Shown: positions 44,435 to 58,200 of the stretch, piece by piece
Position numbering within the stretch: the first letter of the stretch is position 1
How the letters are laid out: each line of letters starts with the position of its first letter
Assembly (NCBI RefSeq): GCF_036588685.1
Contig: NC_086376.1
Span: forward strand, 27,255,930-27,319,929
Length of the DNA: 64,000 nucleotides
From: Mytilus trossulus
Taxonomy: Eukaryota; Mollusca; Bivalvia; Mytilida; Mytilidae
Direction: 5' to 3'
Translations under genes and position numbers: made by a program
The notes under the pieces: model-generated
Seen by the model: the letters and a program-made list of their open reading frames with translations, nothing else
The model's database searches: none
Told to the model about the DNA's origin: nothing

Positions 44435-44612
44435 CATATATTTCCTTAGCCGTATTTGGCACAACTTTTTTGGAATTTTGGATCCTCAATGCTCTTCAAC
44501 TTTGTAATTGTTTGTCTTTATAAATATTTTGATATGAGCGTCACTGATGAGTCTTGTGTAGACGAAACGCACGTCTGGCGTACTAAATTATAATCCTGGT
44601 ACCTTTGATAAC
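44435..44612 (+). repeat. Dispersed repeat R1, 3' half
   Basis: TTTCCTTAGCCGTATTTGGC, GCTCTTCAACTTTGTAATTG, GAGCGTCACTGATGAGTCTT, GACGAAACGCACGTCTGGCG, TAATCCTGGTACCTTTGATA. Confidence 0.85.
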
Positions 44613-44669
44613 TATTCTCATTGTTAATTTATATGCATATACAATTAACACACCCAAATATCAGAGTGA

Positions 44670-44775
44670 AAAGTAAAATACCGAACTCTGAGGTTAATTC
44701 CAAACGGGAAGTCCCTTATCAAATTTCAAATCAAAATCCCAAACGCATCAAACGAAAGGATAACAACTGTCATAG
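44670..44775 (-). repeat. Dispersed repeat R4, inverted fragment
   Basis: AAAATACCGAACTCTGAGGT, TCCCAAACGCATCAAACGAA and GGATAACAACTGTCATAG. Same family as 14440-14660. Confidence 0.75.
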
Positions 44776-46171
44776 TAACATATTTTTTAAAATTAGACAA
44801 TAGACCTTTGCGTGTATATTTCAAATAACAGGAAAATCATATTTTTATTTCAAAATGTATTATTGTTGTTTACAATAATCACACATTCGCTCAGTATCAA
44901 TCAGGATTCTACTTCGTCAAAATTATCTCCCCATTACGCCAGTTTATTTTCACAATCGTAGAAATGCAAGCCATTGTAGGGATGACGCGCTACCTATCTT
45001 GAAAACCGATAAATTTATCCACATTGCATCATTACTATCCTTATATGTCAGTTGTATTTTAAAAGACAAATATATCAAGTAGCTAATGAACATCAGTTAA
45101 TGATCTTGTCTGCATTGATTCAACTTAAAACTATTGTCTGATCGGTTCTCAGGATGAATTTTCGAAAATTCATAAATATTTTAAATATTTCTTGGAAAGG
45201 CAAACTAGACTTTTTAGTGGTTGAAGACTATAAATCATAGTTATCACATACACAAAAATATAATTTTTCGAAGATATGCATTTTCATCGTCCAACTTGAA
45301 AGACTGTCGACAAGTACTTTCAGTAAAAAAAATAGCTATTCGAACACACCTACTCTGTTTTTGTGATTCATTGGATAGGTATTTCACTTGACCCATATAT
45401 TTCATCTTTTAGTACTATGATTTTTTTTATGTTATAATACAACCTGTAGCTTTGATATATAAAAATGATAGAATCTGAAGCGAAACGATGTATGAAATAT
45501 TCTTGCTTTGTACAATGTCAAGACAAAATATTTAACTCAAACACGCCCTAACATGAAAAGGTGCACTCGATTTTCTCTTTTCGATACAATTATTACCCAT
45601 TTTGGGGAATTTGTTCTTGAATCACATAATGGAAGGGCAGACACGAAAATTACTGAACTATTAGATTGGTATGTTTTCCGTCCGTGGTATTTTTGTTTTA
45701 AAAAATCGGAGGTTATGCATTTTCTACATCCAACTTGGAAGATACCCATGTCGGCGACTTATATCTAATTGTTCTGCCAAACTATGTACTAAATAAATTG
45801 AAAACTTATTTTAAAAACACTTCGTAATTGAGAAGAAAGTTGTAATTTTGTTTGTTTCTATTAACTTTTAAAATTTTTGTCACTATAGTAACATTACAGT
45901 AAACATTTCTCGCCTTCTCTAACAAAGAGCTTCGATTTTTTTGTTCTATTTCAACCGGGTTTCCGACTTGTATGGTAACCGACGTGAACAAATTCTTAGA
46001 TTTCGTCACCTTTATAAGTTGAAGAGCTACTTTTCTCTATTGATCACTTTACAAATGCTTTTTGTAACTAACCATGAACTAAAACCTAACACATTAATTT
46101 TTATAAAGTACTATTTAATAGTTTTCTTAATCTTGGAGAAGTGTATGACAGAGATTCTCCTTTTTTGAACT
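44776..46171. other. Convergent intergenic stretch, nothing recognised
   Basis: AT-rich DNA downstream of both glass and the metalloproteinase gene. The overlapping 86- and 70-codon frames at 45508-45768 have no recognisable domain. Confidence 0.45.
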
Positions 46172-46285
46172 TTATCTTTTGCCTTTGCCTTTGCGTTTGC
46201 CCTTGTCTTTTCCTTTGCCTTTGCTTTCGTTATTGTCAATTTCTCTGGCTTCGCCTTTTCCTTTGAGTGCCTTATTTGTTTTTGC
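46172..46285 (-). CDS. Candidate Lys/Gly-rich terminal exon of the ADAMTS-like gene
   Basis: On the minus strand TTTAAATCTATTCTAG precedes 37 codons and a TAA (46174-46172): AKTNKALKGKGEAREIDNN, then SKGKGKDKGKRKGKGKR. The frame is phase 0. The preceding exon offers a GT at 46960-46959 (ATACG|GTATTT), also phase 0, only 12 bases before its stop, so splicing would replace VFT-stop by this tail. The donor is weak, so this may be an alternative 3' end; it could also be a chance basic repeat. No other use of this block is apparent. Confidence 0.5.
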   Translation of the reverse strand, partial: AKTNKALKGKGEAREIDNNESKGKGKDKGKRKGKGKR

Positions 46286-49200
46286 CTAGAATAGATTTAA
46301 ACATGAGAAATAATAGTGCAGAGTCTCATACAATTGATTTAATCATATCTTTGAAATTTTAAACACGTCATTGTTTTATACGAAGAAGATTGCAGGGTAC
46401 AATAGATAGCTTGAGGAAATTAATTTAATTGAAGATGCTCGTTTTATACATATTAAATTGGTTTCTATTAAATAATATAAACGGTACCAATTTTCTACAC
46501 CAAATGTGAATTTCGACAATACATGTCTTTTCAATGACACTCGGGGTCAACATATAATAAAAATGCTATAAATTCATACCATGCATTGAATTGGCTTATC
46601 AAAGGCTCATATTTTAAAAGAAATTCACGTTTATATAACCATATTATGTTAACCTTATTTGTTTTTGAACAAGTAAAATATTAATTAAAAGTTACATTCA
46701 ATTAAACAATTCAATTAACAACTTATGAAGATAAATATATTATTTTCGTTTATCATTTTTATTTCATAATACGACTTTCAAAGTACTAAATTCAAAAGTA
46801 TAACTAAAAAAGTATAAATTAAGTGTCTCTAAACTAAACACACTTTTGTCTTGCAATTACATTCGAAGTTGAGTTTGTCAAAATGAAATAAATCTTCGAA
46901 ATGTAAACGAAGTTTCTGATGTTATCTGATATTTAAAATAATATCTGATTAAGTAAATACCGTATCTTCTTGGCAAAAATCATTCGTACAAGCTTCATAT
47001 TGTTTAACTCGTTTTTTGCATATATTTTCCATATATCCACAGTACCGGAATCTCAATCGTACACAATTTTTCCTACATAAAGTCCAATGAGACCATTGAG
47101 GTAAGTTCGGATCTTCTGCTGTTAATTCAGTTGCACTTGTTGTTACTTCCTCTGTTGATTCTGTCTCTGTTGTAAATTTCGGCGGAAGTGAAGTCTCTGT
47201 AGTCGTTGTTAATTCAGTTTCAACTGTTTTAACTTCCTCTGCAGGTGTTGTTAATTCAGTTTCAACTGTTGTTACTTCCTCTGCAGTTGTTGTTAATTCA
47301 GTTTCAACTGTTTTTACTTCCTCTGCAGTTGTTGTTAATTCAGTTTCAACTGTTGTTACTTCCTCTGTAGCTGTTATTAATTCAGTTACACCTGTTGAAG
47401 TTTGCTCCTCTGTTGTCGATTCTATTATTGTAAAATTCGTTGTATTTGCTGCTTCTGTTGATGTCATTGTTGGGATTAACTCATTGAGCACGCAATTACC
47501 ATAGTAGCATATCTGAATATAGTTTTATAGAACATATCTAAATGGACATTATCATATATAGACCAGTTATTAGACATATAACATTATGCATTTACCTTTC
47601 ATAACGGTTGCCACTTCTAGAGAACAACCTGATTTCATTCACGGTATTAAGCAGATTTATGTTTGGGGTTGTGTAATGTTGTTTTTATTGTATTGTGAAT
47701 ACAGACATTTTATGTTTTAAAGTGTTGTCTTATTCAGAAAATTGAAATATTGTAAATGAAACCACTGTCAATCGAAATTTCCCTTTTGAATATATCAACG
47801 GTTTAGTTGAAATGGGCTCTAACCTATCTGACAGTAAGTGTGAGTTCTCATTGTCTCGGTGAATTTTCGAAATTAAAACTATGCTTAATACCTGTAACTT
47901 GGCGTCCACAAGGTAATAGTTTCTCTGGCTGTTTATGACGTCTTTACACTAAATCCATTGGATGTTGGATGTGTACGGATTGATAGTTTAGTCTTAGATG
48001 CATGATTTTTTTTATTAGTTGTTAGTGGCTTTCAACTAGCTGTTAAATAACTGCGAGTACTCTCAAATGTGTTCATTTGGTCTTTTTGTGTCGGGATGTA
48101 TAAGTACCTGGCCACGTCCACATGTATTTTTGTCCATCTGATGAGTTTAGCCTTTTGCAACTGATTTTTATAGTACGTTCTTATGTTGTTCTGTTATACC
48201 ACTGTCCCAGGTTAGGGGGAGGGTTGGTATCCCGCTAACATGTTTAACCCCGCCATATTATTTATGTATGTGCCTGTCCGAAGTCAGGAGCCTGAAATTC
48301 AGTGGTTGTCGTTTGTTTATGTGTTACATATTTGTTTTTCGTTCATTTTTTGTTTACATACATAAGGCCGTTAGTTTTCTCGTTTGAATTGTTTTACATT
48401 GTCTTATCGGGGCTTTTTATAGCTATCTTTGCGGTAAGGGCTTTGCTCATTGTTGAAGGCCGTATGGTGACCTTTAGTTGTTTATGTCTGTGTCATTTTG
48501 GTCTTTTATGAATAGTTGTCTCATTGGCAATCATACCACATCTTCTTTTTTATATTAAACAATGTATTCAAATATCTTGTATACTGCCAGTAACTGTGAG
48601 TTCTCTTTGTCACGGTGAGTTATCGAAAGTTAAAACAACACTAAAAGAATGTATTAAAAAATCAGGTGAAAAGGCTAACTTTAAAGACTAAGACTACTTT
48701 CCCTCGATGATCTATACAAAACTAAAGTGTTTTTTTTTTTTTTTTTTTAAGTTAAACAGCTTAATATTCACTAAAGTCTATCATTAAAGTATTTCAAATA
48801 AAGGCAACAGTAGTATACCGCTGTTCAAAACTCATAAATCCATGGACAAAAAACAAAATCGGGGCAACAAACCAAAACCGAGGGAAACGCATTAAATATA
48901 AGAGGAGAACAACGACACAACACCGAAACGCAACAGCACACAGAAACGGACCAAGCAACAGACAATACACCACGAGAATAACAAATATAACATCAAAACC
49001 AAATACATGAATATGGGATAGACAAGTACCGTGCCACGTCTTATCTCAAAAATAAGAGAAAACAGAAACGACTCAACGTTAAAATGCAACACACACACAG
49101 AAACGAACAATATTATAACAATGGCCATCTTCATGACTTGGTACAGGACACTTTTAAAGGGGAATAAAAGTGGTGGGTTGAACCTGGTTTTAAGGCATGC

Positions 49201-52200
49201 CAAACCTCGCACTTTAATGGCACAGTTAAATATAACATTGAAATGAAAACAAAATATTACAGGACTACAATACAAATAAAAAGCAGAACATATTAGACAA
49301 AGAAAAGCATGATTAATAGATAACAAAAAGCATCAGGTTTAAAATTCAATACGCCAAAAACGCGTCTAGTCCACACGAGACTCATCAGTGACGAAAAAAA
49401 ATATACACAAAACCGACAATTGCACCAAAGTTTTGCAACATTCCCTTAATTCTGAATGCTATTGCAGCAAGGTTTAACTTTCTAAAAAAGCTTTTGACTG
49501 CTTAGCACTACCCTAATTAAAGGTAATATGTGTGCATGTGGTTGTAAATTAGTTTTGGAAATTAATGTAGAATTTTAAGATATTGATTGATAAAAAATTG
49601 ATGTTGTGAAGAGTGTCTGTATGCGTTATATACCCATGCTTTTAAAAAACCTAAATTTCTTGTTAAAAATTCAAATGATTATAAATAGACACGACTCTAG
49701 GATATCTATGGTGAGTTTATTTACAACCACTGGGTTGAATGCCGTTGTTGTTGGAGGTTTCTTACCAACACAGAAGTCAGCATTACTGTGTGGACATGAA
49801 TTAGCATTGATATGGTACTTTCGGAATTATGGGTCGTCAATGCTATTCAAATTCACATTTATGTTGTTTTTTAATGTTTGATTCGAGCGTCAATGAGAGT
49901 CTTTTGCATACGAAAAGCGCGTCTGGTGGTCACAAATTTAATCCTGGTATCTATATTGCATTTTATTGCAATACTAAATTTTCGTCCTAAAATTTTGTCT
50001 CATCAGTTAATGTTATTGTGAACTTTTGTTCGTCTTCATCTGGTTTGTTCGGTTTTCATGCAATTATGGCGAATATTGAAAAGTGATTATATGTACAGTG
50101 GTTGACCTCTGTATATGTAGTTCATACGTGTTTCTCGTTTCTCGTTTTTATATAGAGTAGACCGTTAGTATCCCCGTTTGAATGGGATAACACTAGTAAT
50201 GTGTTGGTGCCCTTTATAGCTTGTCGTTCGGTGTGAGCCAAGGCTTCATGTTGAAGGCCGTACATTAATTTATAATGGTTTACTTTTTATAAATTGGTAC
50301 TTGGATGGACAGTTGTGTTATTGGAACTCAAATCTATATATAAATATCTTTCATACTTACAGAAGTTACATTACATGGGCTTCCATTATATCCATACATA
50401 GGATAACAAAAACCTTCGCTCAAACTAACACAATATACAAGACCCCAACAGTACGAAGGATTGGGCTCCTGTAATGATATAACTGAGATGTCCATGACCA
50501 AACTTATATTTTATTTTCAACTTTGAATTTTTGAAATATTAAGGCTATTTGTACCTCGGGAAATACCTTGGCTGTATATGAGAAAACTGAAGTAATTTAG
50601 TCCTCAATGCTATTCAACTTCATATTTTATTTGTCCTTTTTAACTTTTTTTTGGTTTCGAGCGTCACTGATAAGTGTTTTGTAGACGGGTATCTATGATG
50701 AGTTTATTTACATACCAATATTTGTATATCAAATAATGTTAATTGATTGGTCACAATGTTTTCATAATGTTTATACCAAATTTGGAACATAAACTATACA
50801 AAATGACTCTACTACGTCTGACCTATAAACAAATACTTCACTGAGCTAATCAATCTAAAATATTTTACTTTTTAACGCTCGATGTAAAATATCGACAATT
50901 ATAATGCCCACCCATGTTAAAATGAGCATAGAGCATGAATACATCAAAGATTACAACAATCCTATTAAATATTTAACAGTTCAACCTTAAGAAGTAGTCT
51001 ATAAGCAGCATGTAGAATCTCATTCAAAGTTTGTACGATCACTAACAATAATTTGATTAAATAAGATTACAAACACTGTCTATCCTCTCGGTCGTTATAC
51101 ATATATCATTGTAATCGGTAACATATCAAGAAGCAATCGTGTTAATATTTTGGATTGAATTATTAAAACTGTTCGTATATAATTGTTCTTATGCAAACAG
51201 TAAATTGAATCGAGAGAACATTTTGTATTAACAATACAAATTCTATTTTCTTTACCTGTTAATAAATTACATAAAATTTTAGAGGATTGCAAAACAATGT
51301 CATATTGCAGTCCTAAATATGAAATAGTTCAAATAGTAAATGCATATTGTTATTTTACACTTTTTACAAATATTAATTGCACTAAAGATAAAAAAAAAAC
51401 ATTTTATTAAAATCAAATATGGCAATAATGTTAACTCTTACCCCATAAGTTTCCTTCCTTCTACCATGCTATTTTACTATCTTTATCCCTAGGAATTTAT
51501 TTAACATAACTTACCACCGCCGACCTTAGAATTTTACTACCCCGTACTTGATATTGGAAAATTTCTGAAACATGCTTTTTCACTACCTTAGAACCAAAAT
51601 TCAACTCCCTCTTAGTCGATATATTTTCCAATAAAAATGTATTTTACACTCATCCCAAATATTCTACTTCTTCTGACCGATACATTTTACTACCTCTGAA
51701 TACATGATGTTCTACCTCTGATCCTACAGTTTTCTACCTCTAATTTTAAAATTTATTTAATTCATTATATCATACTTCTGTGGATGTTAATATTCCACCA
51801 CCATTCGATACATCAAAACCCAATTTGTTTTATATCTACAAGTCCAATCCCGCCACTAGAGACCTGAAGATAATTTAAACTGATTCCAAACATTCACTAC
51901 CTCTGTCCCTTATATATAACTTTATAGACCCTTAAATTCGCAAACGTTCGACCATTATATTTAACTACGTCTACTGTTACTGAGCCTGATATTCAACTAC
52001 CTCTGCCCCAAATACTATTAATCGCATATTGCTGTTCTGTTAGTATTGACAATATATTTTCCCATAGGAACTTCCTTTACGTCTAAAACTGTACCACTTT
52101 ACTATAATGTTTTGAAAAAAATCATATCCTATAATGGAAAGTTCATATACACTGCAATTTTTTCCAAAGGTCATAAAATAAGGCTGTGCGGCATATTTTC

Positions 52201-55200
52201 AAAGTTTATGTGCCACGAACTTCTGAGAGTTTAAACTAACACTAAATTTCTTAACTACACACACCTCCACTGTAGGGTTACCACATATTTCAATATAAAC
52301 AATATGCACATGTATATCTACTGGTAAACATTCCCTAGTTATGTCTCTATAAGATGCAACATGCAGATCATAACTGGGAACCAGTATGTAAACAAAATTA
52401 ATAATCTATGAATGTTCTATATCTCCCCAAAAGAGGCGTGGTTTGAGAAACAGCTGTATTTACAAAGTGCAACATACACAGTGTGCTAGTGACACAATAC
52501 GATGTAAAAGTTGCATTTTAAAAAAAATAAGACATTACGTGAACCTTAGATTCTTTTTTTATTCTAATACAGCTGAATAAGAACTTATATCTCAACGTTT
52601 TCTTGGCCATGTGAGTGGAGAATAATATTTTCTTTTTAATTGTAAATCATGACAATTTTTAGGCATGTTGAGAGGGGTGTTACATATAAAGCGAGTAGAA
52701 CAAATAGATTCCCAGATGTATAATTAAATAAAGAATAATAATGTCATTTATTATGATTCAAAACATGGGGGACACATGCACTATCTTCCGAATCTAGAAA
52801 TAAGTAATGATCAGCATTGCGAATTGGTCAGCTACCGAACTATCATCAATAAGTGTTACTCGCCTCCTAGACGCATTGAGAGATACGTAATTACTGGATC
52901 TAATTATAAAATCATTATTAAAGAGACATAACTTTTACATTTAAGATACAAAAAATGTCTCACGAGGTAAAAAAGGAATGCATTCTTATTGCCTATGATG
53001 TACGTCAATGTACAGCCAGGATACTGGTTTAAATTATAATCTAATTAACTTTATCAATAGCCTATTGTATTACTATGATACATCGGACGCAATTAGTGAA
53101 CGCTAAGAGGTGACAACATGCAGGATCGACATGTCTCTTTATTATAACAGCATGATCGCCAAGAACGGCTGAGTAAGAACTGTTTGTACTTTTTTCCTTA
53201 ATATTTACGAGTTTATTCATTTGTTTCGTTTTTCCAGAGTTTTATTTTCGTGCGACGTTTTTCCGATTTGTTATTTCACGTCTTTCCGTTATTTCTCTGA
53301 GAATATCTTGACACAGGTGTTTGATACCATAGGTCGTTATAAATCTTGATCATTCAACTTTCACTTGTTTATCATAGGTTGTTCCGACTGTCAACTTTGG
53401 ATAAGTAAACACTTGAAATGCATAAATAAAGGCAACAGTAGTATACCGCTGTTCAAAACTCATAAATCCATGGACAAAAAACTAAATCGGGAAAACCGAA
53501 GGAACGCATTTAATATATTAAGAGGAGAACAACGACACAATACTGAAATGTAACACACACAGAAACCAAGCATCAGACAAAATCCCACGAGAATAACAAA
53601 TATAATATCCAAACCAAATACATGAATTTTAGATAGACAAGTACCGTGACACGTCTTATTGCAATGTGAATTTACACTCAAAAATAAGAGAAAACAAACG
53701 ACGCAACGTTGAAATGTAACACACACAGAAACGATCAATAATATAACAATGGCCATCTTTCTGACTTGGTACAGGACATTTGTTAAGGAAGAAATTGTGG
53801 GTTGAACCTGGTTTTGTGGCATGCCAAACCTCGCACTTTAATGGCAATGTTAAATATAACATTGAAATGACAACATAATATAACAGGAATACAATACAAA
53901 TTAATAGGAGAACATATTAGACAAAGAAATACATGATTAATAGATAACAAAAAGCATCAGGTTTAAAATTCAATACGCCAAAAACGCGCCTCGTCCACAC
54001 AAGACTAGACGACGTAAGACGCCCAGATATAAAATATCGAAAGTGAAATAAAGTACAGAGTTGTAAAGTTGTACAGCACTGAAGATCAAAAGTTGAAAAA
54101 GGTTGTGTCAAATACGGCTATGTGTTATGCTTGGGATAAGAACATCCTTATCATTTAGAACAATTAAAGCTTGCATACAGTTAATTTTATCAAATGAATA
54201 TAAAACAGATATACATAATGAAACTTAAGTATTAACTAATTACAAAAAACTTAACCCGAATACATAATGCTAAGACCAACACAGAATAGACACACCCGAA
54301 ACAGTCCAGGCCTCAACGCAATATCATAAAAATGACGTCACATACGATGGCAAAAAGGCATAACAAATATCACATTTAAATTTATGAAATACGATGGCGA
54401 AAAGGCATATATAGCTATAAAATATAGCTTTACAATAAACATATGTGTTTGAAAAGGATCTATAGATAGTTTATCATCATATATTAGATATGTGAATAAG
54501 CGATCTGTGAAAATTCTTTATTGTCATGTTTTACATATCTGAGTTACCCCGTATGGAGGTGCTCTTAATTAAAGAAAGCTAATACAGATAAGATGAATAA
54601 TTATTCCGAAAGAACAATAATTTCTCCGAATATCCCTCCATAGACAACATTTCTAACTAATAAATATGCGTAAATCCTCAGGAGTTCACGAAATAAAGGG
54701 ACCGGAAACTTCTAGTGGGGTGAGAGCAAGTGTTGATTTTACCCAATCATAATCCTGGAAATTTATAGGAGGTCAGATAATATACTTTATCGGTCGTCCC
54801 ACTGTCTATATCACTCTGCTGAACTCTTAATAAAATTGTAGATCACATATTTGTGTCGTCAAACACGTTGACTCGGTTTTAATAAACTTTACCAGGACAT
54901 ATCAGCGACGTCATAAGCATTTACGATAAAATTTAATACAAGAATATACTTTTGTTTCCCCATAAATGATAACCAATACTCACCTTACATACAAAAGAAG
55001 TTGGGTCGTTCAATAAGTATCTACACTGATCGTTCAGTGTATATCGTTGTCCGGGTAATATAGATCTGTCCAGAAAACTAAAATCGTTTTGCGCTGAATG
55101 ATGGTTTAAACATTCATATCTATGTGCATACGTGGTCTCGTTCGATATCATATCACTCAGGCTAAATGAAAGGGATGAAAAATATACATATAAATATATA

Positions 55201-58200
55201 CAAGTCTAAATTGAAAACTATGTTCAAACCTATAATTGCGTGGGATAAAAACCGCAATTTTTATACGTGTTCATGTTAAACAAATTTCGTTGTAGATGGG
55301 TCTAAATACAGCACAAAAATTATTTTTCAAAAGACCAAAAGAGTGAAAAAAAAATATTAACAAAACGCATTTGGCTAACAGGTTGAACAACTGATGTTCT
55401 TAAACCTTGCTGATTGCCATTGACGATTACCAAATAAATTGATCATTAGCATCTTGGTAAAAAGTTAAAACAACACTATTTCAATGTATTTAAATATCTT
55501 ATGAAAAGGCTGACTTTAAAGGTTGAAGAAAAAACTACAACAACTGTAATATTCCTATTTTGGAACAGGCATTTTCAATGGTACGAAATGGTGCATTGAA
55601 TCTGGTTTTTTTTTTAGCGCTAAACCTCTCACTTGTACGGTAGTCACAGCAATATCCATTAAATTCACAATGAAGCGTAAATAACAAGGACTCCACCAAC
55701 AACTAGGAGTTATTTTAGGTGGTATGGAAAGGGAAGTAGATTCTGCTCCATATGTGGCACCCGTCGTATAAGACTTCTTTCCTTCGATGGTCTATACAAA
55801 AAGAGTCTTTTTTAAATTGCAGTTTTAATATTCACTAAAGTCTATCGTCTATTAAGTTTCTTCCAACACTTTAAATTTCTAACAAGTAAGTAACCCCCTG
55901 AGTACAAACATACCGGAATACCAACTTCATCATAAGGCTAACTTTACATACAGTGGATTCATTATCATTCATTGTATACCAGTTTTTGTTGATTTCTTTG
56001 AAACAGGTATACCGCGAATTAAAATTTTTAACGAATTAAAATGTTTGTATAGACCCGTATGACGACTTTGGCATAACCACGGAATTAATTATCTCCGAAA
56101 ATGAAACTTTACTCAACCTACGAAATTTTGTATCTACGAAAATAAATGAACACACAATATGTACAATATTAACCTTGTGATGATAAATAATCCTTAAATA
56201 GAATTAACGGTACTAATTTTCTTGCACCAGATGCGCATTTCGACAATACATGTCTCTTCAGTGATGCTCGTGGCCAAAATATTTGAAATCCAAAGCTTAT
56301 ATAAAAGATGAAGAGCTATAATCCAAAAGGTCCAAAAAGTATAGCCAAATCCGTGAAAGAAATCAGAGCTTTGCACGAGGGAGATACATTCCTTAATTTG
56401 TAATAATTTCTATCATTTTGTAACAGCAAATTTTAATAACACAAAAAATCCGTATTTTCATGCCAGTACCGAAGTACTAGCTACTGGGCTGGTGATACCC
56501 TCGGGGACTAATAGTCCACCAGCAGAGGCATCGACCCAGTGGTAGTAAATAGAATTAACGGTACTAATTTTCTTGCACCAGATGCGCATTTCGACAATAC
56601 ATGTCTCTTCAGTGATGCTCGTGGCCAAAATATTTGAAATCCAAAGCTTATATAAAAGATGAAGAGCTATAATCCAAAAGGTCCAAAAAGTATAGCCAAA
56701 TCCGTGAAAGAAATCAGAGCTTTGCACGAGGGAGATACATTTCTTAATTTATAATAATTTCTATCATTTTGTAACAGCAAATTTTAATAACAAAAAAAAT
56801 CCGTATTTTCATGCCAGTACCGAAAGGTCCTCACAACTAAATTACAACAAAGTTAAACTTTCTTTAAAAAAGACAATTGCGCCAAAGTTTTGCAACATTC
56901 CCTAAATTTAGAACGCATTTGCAACAATTACGAGATTACTCGTCTCCTTGATGCAAACCAGACTGCTAGCTTTATTAACTGCTGTTTTTCTTTCCTTTGA
57001 CAACGATGCTTTCTCTGCGAAACATTGTTTGCAAAGACTCTCCGTATATTTTTACACAATTTTGTGATTAGCTGGGAGTTACTAAAGTACTTAAAACTAG
57101 TTCTACACATACATATTATTGTTCCGTTTCCACTGGGTTTGTACAACACGACGGTAAAGGTTATTTTAAGGTAAAAGGATACGGTCAATAGCATCTTTGG
57201 ATTTTTACAGGAAAGTTTTAAAAATGTTCGTTCGTTTGGTTTAGCTCACTACAAGTGCATATGACCTTTTGCCGCGAAAGTTAGCTCACGTTTTTCAAGA
57301 TAACGTTCAACTCAACTGGTACATTTTTGCACATATGAGGCCCAAGTTTGAAGATTTAATTCATCACAATGTTGAGACATATCTTCATTGGCGTCTCCAG
57401 GCTGGAGATATATGTGTGCGCCTGCGTCCTTGATCTGCTGCGACAAATATTGCAACATGATCGGCAAATAATTACATGCAACAACATTAGGGCATTGCTA
57501 TCACCCATGCCGTAGATGCCTAGCATTGTTATCAGCGAGAGGTGGTCATAATTAAATGACACCGGAGTTAACCGGACTTTTATTTATCAACCTCAAGGAC
57601 ATTGACTGTCTTCTTCTTTAAATAATTTCGTTTTAAATGAATAATTTCCACTTAAATACATAATTTAAAATCCTTTAAAATCATGCGTTTTCTTCTTTGA
57701 AAACTTAACTAAAAAGTCACGATTATCAATTGAACAGAAAATTGAAAATATTTGATGCTAAACTACTCATCATTGAGATGTTGTGAGTTTCACGGCCGCT
57801 TAAATTAATGATAACGCCATGGTTCATACTACCGCTGTTTGTTGATAGTAATGTATTGATGTTTAAGCATATGCTAATGTAATTATTCTGTAAGCTCATT
57901 CATTCCAATTCATTTATTTCTTTTCTAACTTATTGATTTACAAAATGATTACGACAGTTGTCGCATTGCGGAGCAGAATGACTGACTTAAATGTAAAATC
58001 TTATAAGTACTCTTGCTTTTTGAGATAGCCTCTAATGAACTATGCTTTAGTTTAATATTTCTTTCTTAGTAGATTTGTACTGAAACATAAGATGTGACAA
58101 TGAGACAACTTTCCACAAGAGACCAAATGGCACAGAAATGAACAACTATGGGTCACCGTACGGCCTTGAAGAACGAGCAAAGACAATAGTTCGTTCTATG

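Noticed and set aside
48892..49326. 144-codon antisense frame (and relatives at 53460-53822 and 60609-60887)
   Set aside because: Similar frames recur in each R2 repeat copy with different interruptions, as expected for a non-coding repeat.
56194..56727. Two identical 60-codon antisense frames
   Set aside because: They come from the 278-bp near-identical tandem duplication, and the copies differ only outside any conserved codon pattern.
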